Assembly: GCA_002751075.1 (NCBI GenBank)
Contig: NAOQ01000002.1
Span: 171,481-207,736, forward strand
DNA from: Ichthyophonus hoferi
Taxonomy: Eukaryota > Opisthokonta > Ichthyosporea > Ichthyophonida > Ichthyophonidae
Direction of reading: 5' to 3'
DNA: 36,256 bases
In this document: piece by piece, positions 9,343-19,900 of the stretch
Numbering within the stretch: the stretch's first letter is position 1
Layout: each line of letters starts with the position of its first letter
Position numbers and translations under genes: made by a program
The notes under the pieces: model-generated
Told to the model about the DNA's origin: nothing
The model's input: only the letters and a program-made list of their open reading frames with translations
Database searches by the model: none

Positions 9343-12300
9343 CCGTCGACTGTATGCGCCTTCGGGCAAAATAAGATGGTGCAGATTAAATTAAATCGTC
9401 CAATGGGATTACTGATGTCCAGGGCCAAGTCAAGATTAGCGACTGGTATCTCCAAGGACAGATTGTAAGACTGTTAGAAGCTATGGTATTAATAGTATTG
9501 GTATTGGTGTGGATATATTATATTACGTGCTATTAATGTTTTCCTCCAACTGTGATTGGGCTGGCAGCCATTATTGGAGGGCAACTATTGGTGGATCAAG
9601 CTAAATACTGTGATTTTATTATGGTGCTGTTGGCACATGCAGGCTAATCCAGTGGTATCCTAGAGGGAGAGGGAAGGATAGGGAGAGGGAAGGGGAGGGA
9701 AGAATAAGAAACTGAGCAGAGGTAATGATAAGACATGGTGATGACAGGTGAGCATGGTAGGCTAGACATACTATTGGAGGTTTTCGTGGTTGCTATAGTT
9801 ATAGCTCTATGCGTGTAGGTGCGTATAAAGGAAGGTGTGCGCATGATTGAATATATAACAGTCCAAGCACGTGTATATGTAAGGGTGTATGTATATATAT
9901 ATGTATATGTATATGTATATGTATGTTTATGTGTTAAGGTATAGTTATAGATATATACAGGTAGGTGCGAAGGTAATGATGGACTAAACTCCCTCCGTTA
10001 GTATATAGATGAACAACAACAGCAATGATGTATAGGGTTAGATAGAGAGTAAAATGGAAGAGGGGGAGGGAGTAGACGATAGTACGTTTGGAGAAAATAT
10101 CGACCAACTATGTAACAAATAAAAATCGGGGTAATATTAATCATAAATATAGAGAAGCATATAGGGTTTGCATATCTTTGACAGTAATGGAGATTGTAAC
10201 TTAATCAGACCGCATGGCAGTGTATGTACACATTACATTACATGTTTAAATTATATAATGCATGTATTTAGGTCGTATATATATGAGTGTGGTATATGTA
10301 ATATAAAGATATAGCACATACGCAATTTTAAAAGTAATCGGAACTGAATGTGTGTAGGGTGAAAGGTTACAGGAGAAGGGAGGGAAAAGAAATAAAAGGA
10401 TGGGTTGGGGGTGGAGAGAATAGAGGAGGTAGGGGAAATAAAGATAAATAAGGAAAGGAATACAGAGAAAGGCATGGAAATATAGTGTACATGTGCATTG
10501 TTTAAACAAATTATATAAAAAAGTAATATCAAGAGAAAGACAAAATGGGACTGGAGGATGCAATATAGTGATGAGATTATGCATGCAAATATCCATAAAG
10601 TGGTAAAAGTATATGTATAGCTATATAATTAAAAACAAGTTTAAGTAAATATGCTGTATTGCACAAAAAGAGAGAAAGCGAAAGAGAGTGAGGTCAAGGG
10701 GAGAGAGGACAGGGGGAAAGGTGTAATGAGATAAAGAAATATGTAGAGGGGATTGGTTACAACCGGGGTAGGTATGGGTCGCTCATAAGCATGATGTTAT
10801 TCATTTACCAAGAAAAAAAAGGCGTAAATAAAATTACAGATCCGGTACAATAAGAAGAAACTTGAGTATTTACAGTCAATAACATATCACCTTTAAAAAC
10901 GGTAAAAAATTCGATTGAAATAGCAACAACTATGGTCAGTGTGTACCTAATATATATACAAGCACTGCCTTACATAGCAATACAAGAATGTGTTCTTCTA
11001 CATAATGTAAGTAAGAATGAAAAAGAAATAAAAATGAAAATAAAAAGCAATATTTAATTGAAAGCCATACCCTAACTCTAGGAAAACTCACTGCTAATTG
11101 CTCAATATATAGCAGGAGCTATAAAAAAAAAAGAGTGGCAGCATAAATAGGAGAAGAGATTTTAAATACTCACTCTGGGGATACTAATATACTGGACAAC
11201 AAACAGTTATATCATCTCAACTGTATGTTGTTTCTGTTGCGTTCATTTCCCTATTTCCTTCGTTATTATGACCCCAAGACAACAAGTGGGCAGGATTTCG
11301 ACTGGAAATTCGACGACAGAAATAATAAAATATTGAATAGAAATAGTAATCTTGGTATAAGCTTATGATTTAAGCTAAGATTATATAATAGAAAAGGAAA
11401 AGACAGACACAGCCCCTAACCTTCTGTACAATAACTGTTCGAACTGAACCAGATTAAACTAAACTAGACCAACCGAAATGAAAAGGAAAATTAAGGTATT
11501 ATTAATTAACATTGAATGATAAAGTGACCCTCAACAAGAACCTTATTAACTTCGGCTAAAATGGGTACAACAACTATGTTGTAGGGCAGTGTCTTATATT
11601 TTTTGCTACTAGCTCTAATATAATCCACCTGCTAGTTGTTATACAAAACTTCGCGCCCACAACGGAAGGTGGGGGATCTCACACTAGCGGGCCAGTTCGT
11701 TTATTCTTATGTATTTGCTTTTGACGAGTCGATTCGATTCATGATAAACCCTATATTATTAATATTGTATTTATATAAACATTTAATTAACCAGTCATGC
11801 TTTAATGCCCATACCCCCATAACAACACTCACTGACTAAATTTCTTGATTTGCTCAGTAAGCGTAAGTTGAATACTTCCTTTAGTTATTATAGTTTATAA
11901 AAATATAGCCGTAAAGAAGAAGAAGAAGAAAAAAAAATAAGAAAAAAGAAAGAAAAACTTGGTTTTGCTCTTTATATTTGTTTTTAGCGAGTGGTCTGCT
12001 ACAGATTTTAATAATCAAAAATAAGCTGCACTAACCTTGAATGAACAGCCATTAAAAGTAAAAAAAGATTAGGTGGTTGGCTGGGTTGGTGACCTTACGA
12101 AATGTCATATTAGGTATTTGTGTGTGTATAATCGTGTTTTCTATTAAAGTTTACTCGAACGCAAGAGGAATTTTTCATTTTCTAATTTTTTAAAAAAATA
12201 TATTTATATGAATATCATAATTTTATACTATATATATGTAAACTATATACTAATACACAAAACTCGGGATTTCTTTTTTAAAAAAAATCCTATTTAAAAT

Positions 12301-13317
12301 TTTTCACGATCAACTTAGAATTCAATTTTAAACTTGCAGTGTCCTAAAGCTATCTTAAGAAAAAATGTCGCATAGAAAATTAGAAAAAAGGAAAAAAATT
12401 CAACTTTAATTAAAAGAGACATATAGCAATGACAAGCGAAAAAAAAAATGAAAGAAAAAAGAGCGCGATATTATATTCCAAACGGTTGATTCACAACTAA
12501 AAAATACTTTGAAAAGCCCCCCAAAATCTTGACCCTGTTTGCCATTGCTCAATGAGTTTTGCGGTTCAGGAGTACCGTCCTAAATAGGACAACCCAGAGC
12601 AGGTGGTATGTTCCAAATTACAGCAAGAAAAATAATTGTTACATTTCTATTGGTTATAAATCATTTACTATTGTAACTGATTTGGCTTCATTTTCTTTTT
12701 GCACATAGTGTTTAAAATTCAAGTAAAAAAACAAAAATTTAAAAATAAAGGAGTTTTTATTAACAATAAACTTATATATCATATTATAAAAATTTATTTA
12801 ATTTTTAAAATACGGGCTATGCTTTTGTTAGTTGGGTTATTCCAGGCTATTTCTTTTTTTGCGCAAGAATTTAAAAGCCAACCCGATGAAATATTAACAT
12901 AACAATTTAACTGGCACAAACACTAATAATCTAGATTACATACCTTTATTGGCTCTTAATATTTTAACTGTGAAGTAATCTATAATAGGTTTGGTCTGCT
13001 GGTTAAAGCTTTATCCAACACTATTCTTTACAATTTTATGTGTTTTAAAAATAATTAAATATAGGTAGTAAAAATAATTAAATATGGGTGGTATTATTCC
13101 TATACGGTTTCTGGGTTTCTTGGTAGTTTTTTTATATATAACTATATGATACTTACAATCCTCTAGCCCTGTTCATCCTAAATTAAAACAGAAAAGAGCC
13201 CAATCAACATAGAGTAGAAATTGTCGATCTTCTATCATACATAATATTAATCAAAGTTGAGAATATTGCACTCTAGTTCAGCACCTTCAGGATGTCTATT
13301 ATGGTAAATCCTTAATG
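9343..13317. other. Intergenic region with no recognised gene
   Basis: It should contain the promoter and 5' UTR of the minus-strand Arg/Glu-rich gene near its left end. Elsewhere I see TATG-type repeats (about 9885-9935), purine-rich tracts (about 9661-9710 and 10360-10460), A/T homopolymers and AT-rich sequence. Short frames (11636-11839 +, 12699-12902 +, 10246-10596 -) are AT-driven or start at TTG, with no recognisable motif or splice-bounded exon. Confidence 0.5.
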
Positions 13318-13650
13318 GTTCCTACGACTGCTGGTCTTCTGCAGTTTGGATAATAACATAAAAGCTCAATTCAAGCACTTCTTTCTCTGAGTTCAAGACG
13401 ATAAGTGAAAAACAAATTTGCGAATTTTTATGAAATCCAAAATTTAAGACTAAATAAATGCTTCCTATCTCATTGCAGCTAAATTGTCGGACTAAATCGA
13501 GCCCATAGAGTCTGTATCTCAATCTAACGGCATTGAATACTCAGACTTGTATTCGCTCCTGTCCGATACTTCTACTTTGTACTTCTTGGTGATAGCGTAT
13601 TCTGGGTGTGAATGGCCCGGGTTGTACGTCTTCCGCTTACTGATCTATAT
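13318..13650 (-). pseudogene. Possible relic or unassigned exons of unknown protein
   Basis: Two minus-strand open segments in different frames adjoin here: roughly 13528-13650 and 13318-13545. Both have ordinary mixed composition, unlike the AT-driven frames around them (for example EYAITKKYKVEVSDRSEY in the first and QICFSLIVLNSEKEVLELSF in the second). No splice pair joining them was found. They may be a decayed gene or transposon fragment, or chance. I do not recognise the family. Confidence 0.25.
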
Positions 13651-13756
13651 TTGTTATGACGAATCACATATCTACAGTAAAGAGCAAATAACAATATTAA
13701 AGCCTGTATACTGTTTTTATTATTTTTAAAGGTTTTATGAAACTCAGTCTAAATAT

Positions 13757-13885
13757 GTAAAACCGATTTACTCCGACAGGGTTATGGGCCCAGCACGCTT
13801 CTACTGTGCCATTCGGCTACATACAGATTCTGATAGGGGTATAGACCAACACGCTTCCACGGCAAAGCAACTCAGCCACACCCAG
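13757..13885 (-). repeat. Two initiator-tRNA(Met)-like heads in tandem (tRNA pseudogenes or SINE heads)
   Basis: Read on the minus strand, 13820-13779 contains TGGCACAGTAGAAGCG followed by TGCTGGGCCCATAACCC, closely matching the D-arm/A-box and anticodon arm (CAT anticodon) of eukaryotic initiator tRNA(Met). The T-arm region (13778-13757) is degenerate and no acceptor stem closes. A second, more diverged copy lies just upstream at 13885-13835, with GTGGAAGCGTGTTGGTCTAT and an A-box-like TGGCTGAGTTG. The absence of a proper B box and stem argues against working tRNA genes. tRNA-derived SINE heads or tRNA pseudogenes fit better. Confidence 0.55.
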
Positions 13886-13992
13886 GACACAGCGTCTCTG
13901 GCCATTCAGTAAGACAGCAACTCAACGTTCTAAAATACAGCAAATCTCCCGCTCCATTCCCTTCATTTACGAAAACAGCGGTTTTGACAATA

Positions 13993-14211
13993 ATGGAAGT
14001 CCCTTTTGTCAACTCCTTTGCACACCTTCATTTTTCGGAAGTTCTTCGAAAAGAACTTGCTAGCAATACAGGCTTCATTGATTACTCGGGATATGTATCG
14101 CTAAACACACTTAGTCTAGATATGATGGATACAGATCAATTGCTATTCGATTATGAGTTCCAACTACACGAGACTCCACTACAGGAATCTCCTACGCAAC
14201 GTGGTAGCTAA
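13993..14211 (+). CDS. Small open frame of uncertain status, 72 residues
   Basis: ATG at 13993-13995 to TAA at 14209-14211. The frame is open back to 13837, so about 125 codons have no stop, which is long for this AT-rich neighbourhood. The product has mixed composition (HFSEVLRKELASNTGFIDYS, then an acidic DMMDTDQLLFDYEF). No family is recognised. The extension upstream of the ATG overlaps the tRNA-like sequences on the other strand, so the frame may belong to a repeat element. A short unknown exon is also possible. Confidence 0.25.
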   Translation: MEVPFVNSFAHLHFSEVLRKELASNTGFIDYSGYVSLNTLSLDMMDTDQLLFDYEFQLHETPLQESPTQRGS

Positions 14212-14800
14212 GAAAGCTTAAATAGTTTACCATGGTCACAAAACATGGTAATTCTCTTAAGCCAACTATCAACGAATGCCAGAAACATTTCATCTCAACT
14301 TTCAATCCATTCACTGACTTTTACGTGGGGAAATTCAATTTTATTACACCTACACACTGTCTTCAAATTTGCATTTGAACTATTAAAATTTCCTGCTTCA
14401 AAGTGAAACCAAGGTAATATACAGAACAACTTGGTAACACCTACATATTACCTCAGCCGCCATACGCCGGACGCCAGATGCCAGAGCAAGCAGAAACATT
14501 TCACATACAGCTTGGTGAACTGTTTTCCACTTTTTTTTTCCTTGAGTGCCATGTTACAGTCACTTCTGAATGTCATCAGAAATCACCTAGCTCATTTAGT
14601 GAGTGACAAGCCTACAGCTAAGTAGTCACCATCCAAAGGTTCTTTTCATATTCCTTTTTCATCATTTTTGTGCCCTAGGTGAAATAATCAGCCTAGTGTT
14701 AAAGTAGAAATATTTAGCTAATTTAAATATTTGTTTATATAGCTATAAACATTTAAGATTATTAGCAACTATTATTGTATGTGCAGCCTGGGGAAATAGT

Positions 14801-14870
14801 TAATGCAATCTATTGGTGTTAAACGGCAATCCAAGGCTATTTATAAAAACTGAACTAGTGCATTGAATAG
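14801..14870 (-). repeat. Dispersed repeat, short copy
   Basis: The + strand reads TATTGGTGTTAAACGGCAAT followed about 30 bases later by CTGAACTAG. This matches the reverse complement of the copy at 15858-16015 (CATTGGTGTTAAATGGCAAT, then GTTAAACTAG). The similarity fades on both sides. Confidence 0.45.
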
Positions 14871-15431
14871 GCAGATTTAACAATTAGTAAAACCAAGTGA
14901 TCGGGTTCAATGCATGCACATGATATCCAATTGTACTAAGCTACAAATTTTATTATCTTGAAGATATTCGATATAGAATGATATCTCGATGTATATCAAA
15001 ATATTAACAAAATCCAACAATTTGATTTCATTATCATGATTTTTTGTATGTTTTTTTGTTTTCGGTAAACTAAATATCTAAGAAATTAGAAACTATAAAG
15101 CAGCTTATGGAGTTTTTTTACTCTTTAGTGTAATTTAATGCTCCGGGCATTGTATAATTGACCTTAGTATTTGAGCTCAATATTCATGATCATTAAGCAT
15201 CTGATAATCTACAAATACTTGACACAATCAAATATGCTTTACGCATCGATACTAGGACAAATTGTCACCTTAAAGGCCCGTAGTAGAACGGTTCTGTATA
15301 CAAATTAATATTGCACTTGAGGAGATTGCATTGCCTTCCAGATATTTTTATATTTCTACTTTATATCTCATCAAAAATTTGTTAATGAACTAAATCAGTA
15401 TGACAATATGACCATAATATGGTAAATCCTG

Positions 15432-15470
15432 TTTGAGACGTACATGATTTGTTGCAGTGGTCGTCTCAAA
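15432..15470. repeat. Perfect 9-bp inverted repeat (hairpin)
   Basis: TTTGAGACG at 15432-15440 pairs with CGTCTCAAA at 15462-15470 across a 21-base loop. No gene is adjacent and no T-run marks it as a terminator. Function unknown. Confidence 0.6.
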
Positions 15471-15857
15471 TAAGTTTCCAAACCACGTGTAAGCTTCTAC
15501 TTCTACAATACTACATCGGTATTCTCAGGTTCTATTCTATAATATACATTATATTAATTTTAGTTTTATAGTTTATACATCATTTTCCTACCGTTTTTTT
15601 AATTTCCAATCTTTTTATTATGTGTTGTTTCACTCTAAATTCATAGTTATATGTTTTTATGGAATTTTTAATTTTTATACACACCTCACTAATATAGATT
15701 CTGTTGGGAACATTACGTAGGTGCAGAAGTGTTCCTGTGACCTATATTCGTGTAAAAGAAGAGAGAGTACCAAATTAAAGTGCGCTTTAACGTGTCCCTT
15801 TGCATGCATGGAGTACAGATATGCCAAGACATATACTTTATTATTAAAGAGTCAGTA

Positions 15858-16015
15858 GAAATTGTCTTAAGCAGAATGCCTAAGCAATGAGTTATCTGGA
15901 CTCAAAACACATGATCTGAGAAGGCTTATTAAATAGTCGCAGGGCCTCTAGCCATAGGCTAGTTTAACTTTGATCGATCATCCTGAATTGCCATTTAACA
16001 CCAATGCATTGTACA
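15858..16015 (+). repeat. Dispersed repeat, longer copy
   Basis: Its left end (TTGTCTTAAGCAGAATGCCT then AAGCAATGAGTT) matches the minus strand of 29574-29605 with only a couple of substitutions. Similarity continues in blocks (GGGCCTCTAGCCAT, TGAATTGCC, TTTAACACCAATG) shared with the other copies. No coding sequence is evident. It may be a non-autonomous element such as a MITE or SINE tail. Confidence 0.5.
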
Positions 16016-16922
16016 CTAGCTATTTTTCCGTACTGGATATGTAATAATAATTGCTAATACTATTAAATAATTATAGCTATATAAAGAAATACCTAAATTA
16101 ATTAAATACTTTCGTTTTAACACGTTCTTATTGGGGACATTCATTAAATAGAGAGTACACGACTCTTCTTATACATAACATTATTTATTAGAATTTCAGA
16201 AAGATTTCCCTACGTTCCTTTTATCCAAACCTATAATGATTACTTACTCTCTCAAGCCGACACTCAATAATCTTGGATTAGCACCAGGTTTTATGTTTTC
16301 ATCATTATATATATATATATTAAATAAGTGAACTTGCTCTGTTCTTTGCTCTTTAGTGTATAAATAACAGAATTGGTTGTATAATTGACAACCCAACCAA
16401 TTTCAACGAACAGTTTTTTATGCCAACCAAAGTGTTTTATATTATTGAAACATACTATATTGAAGTATAATTTTGTCGGTTTAGTTTAGTGGATGCCACG
16501 TATACGCACTACATTCAGGATGGCATAGAAACTCTGGCTACTGGGATACCACCTCGTCATTGGTGACCAAAATTACTAGTAAATAATAGGCACATATAGG
16601 AGCCTTTTTTAATGGCGCCTATAAAAACAAAGCAAAACTCTAAAAGATCTAACCACCTATCATGATTATTAAGATTACCCTAATGACATCGATATGAGAG
16701 GTGTTGATGCTACTGAAAAACAATCTAGCAAGCTTTATACTCGATCAGTTGTAGAACGATAAAGAAGCTGATAAGGTTTCCTTGACTAATTAATCCATTT
16801 CATAAAAATACATAGTATCTGAGAACCAATCCCCTTTTAAATGTTTAAGTAGTTGTACTCTAAAACTAACGGTATAACTAGTACACAGTAACTAATGGAC
16901 TCTAGAATTCCAAGTCTCTCAC

Positions 16923-19900
16923 TCAACTTGTATTGATCTTGGGTGTATTCTCTGTCACAGTTCCTTCAATGGGTACTCTGCAAAACGGGCACTGGTCACA
17001 TTGGACTACACATATCAGGCACATATTTGTGTGATGACAGGGTAAAAGAATCACCTCTCCACTCCTGTCAAAACATATCTGGCAATCTCCGTATGATTCA
17101 ACACCTATTTCAGCATTTTCCTGATTTTCATCTTTTGGTCTTCTCTTTTCTTCATCTCCCTCTTCATCTCTAAATTGTTTTATGTCGTTGCTGTGGATAC
17201 CAGGCTCGGACAATTGGTTGTGTTCGCCAGAAGATGAGGTATAGCTGCAATGTATCCTTTCGTGACAAAGTCGTACGGAAGATATACGCTGTGGCATGGA
17301 ATAAACAAGAGGGAGTAGGGGAGAAGATAGGTTAAAAAGCGGCCAAATGGTTTGGACGGTATAGACAATGTGTGGAATAAATAAGAGCAACAATGGCTGA
17401 TATTACCACACACAACGGGCTTCCTGGTGAGAAACTATTCTAAGCAGATAATAAAGAAATATTTGGCAATTAAATAAGGGTCGACAGTGGGGGAAAGTAA
17501 CAGCGGAATGTAATTCACAGACTACTCCCTCCCAGGCCATGAGTATAGAATAATGACAACTGAAAAATGCTACAATTAGAGATAAGCATAATTAATTAAT
17601 GAAGAAGATAAGGTAAATGTAGGTGCATGCGTATGCTTATATATACACTTGTACTGCTAAGGAAAAGAATATAAAATTATTATTAATAAAATTATAAAAA
17701 AGGCATACCGATAAGATATCAAGGTAGAGTAAAGAGTATAATCAAACAAAATATATGGATCGTGACAACATGTAAGGGAGAGAACCGGAAGTAAGTAAAT
17801 GTAAAACTAAGAGAGTAGAAAAATAAGTAAGCAAGGAGAAATGGCATCAACCTCTGGGAGCTCTGGCAATCCCGGGGCATCATTTAAGGGACTATAATGT
17901 GGGGGTGGGGAATATAAAAAGGGAGTGGCTCCAAAATTAAAGGTGATATGTTGATAATTAAATGAGGCGGCCGGATAGTGCACAGCCATGTCCGACACTG
18001 CCTTTGACGTCTGTACTGATGCTATCTATTGGTGTTCATCATCTGGTTAGCTATCATACTCTTACGTCTTCCTTAATATGGATTAATTGGGTAATTGACT
18101 TTCATCTATCTTCAATGAGGGTTCTAAAATATATGTTAACTATACAACAATTTCTTTTCCATTGTACTGAGTCAAATGTTCTCAATAACAATTTACAATC
18201 AGTTTGCAATAAATTTAACACGTGTGCATGTGTTTCAATTCGTATTCAATAACTCTAATTAAGAGGTCTTAGTAAGCGTCAAGTTTTCCAATTTTAGGCT
18301 TTTATTTTTCGATTGACTTGGGATAGAGTTTTGTCCATAAAAATCTGGAAAATACAGTTCCGATATGGTTTTGGTTTTGTACACAATTTATTTCTCTAGC
18401 TTTTATATACGTCCATATAAACTGGTTTATCTTTTTTGTGAACTTTCTATTCCTACATCAACTATAAATGTATCAATGATGTCTATGCTCACTGGGAGGC
18501 AGGCAAATACCTTTATTTGCTCCAGTTTGAGTAAATACACCAAGATATGAATTAGTATGTGGTGGATTAGATGGCATTCCATTAAATACAAGTATTTTGT
18601 AATTGAAGATCTATACATAAATGTATGCTTGTAACACAATTCTTTATAGTTTAAAATTACTAATATTTAATAATAAACGGTAGTTCCAAGCCTATTACAA
18701 TTAGTCATATGCTTCATTCTCTGTTGAGGTTGTTCCAATTCCCTATAATGTACTAGAAAAATATAATGAAAAAGCAATAAATAAGGGTAATATTACAATA
18801 CAATATGTTGGATAATCAAATTTACGGTAGGTAAGTATGCAAAAAGATAATTAAACCATATCAAGCATACAAAGATCATAAAATAGATCCACATTAATGT
18901 GAATCTAAAAACGGTATGACAAATCCAAGCACGCCAATCCACATATACCAGTCCTCTTGGAGACCAATACATATAGAATAAGTATTACATGCACGTATAT
19001 ATATTCATATAAATAATTTCAAAAGACACCTACATTAGCAAGCACATGCACCAATGCATACCTCATCTCCATTGATGGAAAATATATAGCGGCCATAGGG
19101 GGAATTCTCGTAGAGATCTACAAAGAAGCCTAGTACATCTCCTAACTGTAGAGGTCCATGGGTGATGACTGGAATAGTTTTCTGTCCATTTTTCTTGGTC
19201 CAGATGAGTTGACGCACGGGGTCAAAACTATAAGTGTAATATGCCGGAGAATCAGCATAAGGCGAGCATAGGAAGTGCTTGTGCTTGTGTATATTTTGAG
19301 TATGTCTGGGAGTGATTTAGCTTAAAAGCGAGTAAAAAACAATCGCATATGCTTGTCAATGAGCATTCTAATTTGATTTTATTTGTATATTGAAATCATT
19401 TATGTATTTGTAGTGAACAATCATGTTGAAGTGTGCTTATAGGTATGATTGTATGCGTATGTATGAACAACTCTACCAATAGATAGACGCGTGAAGTGAA
19501 ATAGTATAGAGATACTTGTGATGAGTGGATACAATCATGGAGGTAGTACCGAAGGATAACCTATCAATGATGAAATATGGATTTAAGTAAACATGTACTG
19601 AAATGAATGTAGAATATTAAAAGAACATACCCGACCGACATGTCATCATCTCCCACCCCATCTCCATTGGAATAACGACAAACTGTGGTCATGGTCCAGC
19701 CGATCTGGAAGCAGAATTGCCCATATACTGTAGCCTCATAGTACCAACATCCTGAAGTAGATGTACGGATTTATGTGTTTGTATGTATATGTAGATCACC
19801 TTTTTTTTTTTTCTTTTTTTTTTTTTTTGTTACGCGAAAGGGATCGCCAAGGGAATTTTTTTTCAACACATACCGCTTACAACTATTTAACAGATATAAT

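Larger units (their letters stand above)
14212..16922. other. Intergenic region downstream of the RSPRY1-like gene, with dispersed repeat copies
   Basis: No exon recognised. The right end should contain the RSPRY1-like 3' UTR: minus-strand ATTAAA at 16608-16613 and AATAAA at 16184-16189 are candidate poly(A) signals. It holds two copies of a diverged dispersed repeat (about 14801-14870 and 15858-16015) and two hairpins (14227-14251 and 15432-15470). Confidence 0.5.

Noticed and set aside
9340-9369. Start of the Arg/Glu-rich protein at TTG 9369
   Set aside because: Eukaryotic initiation at TTG is unlikely, and an ATG lies nine codons inside at 9342.
11636-11839. 67-codon plus-strand ORF
   Set aside because: It begins at TTG, matches nothing, and its second half is AT-driven Ile/Leu/Tyr.
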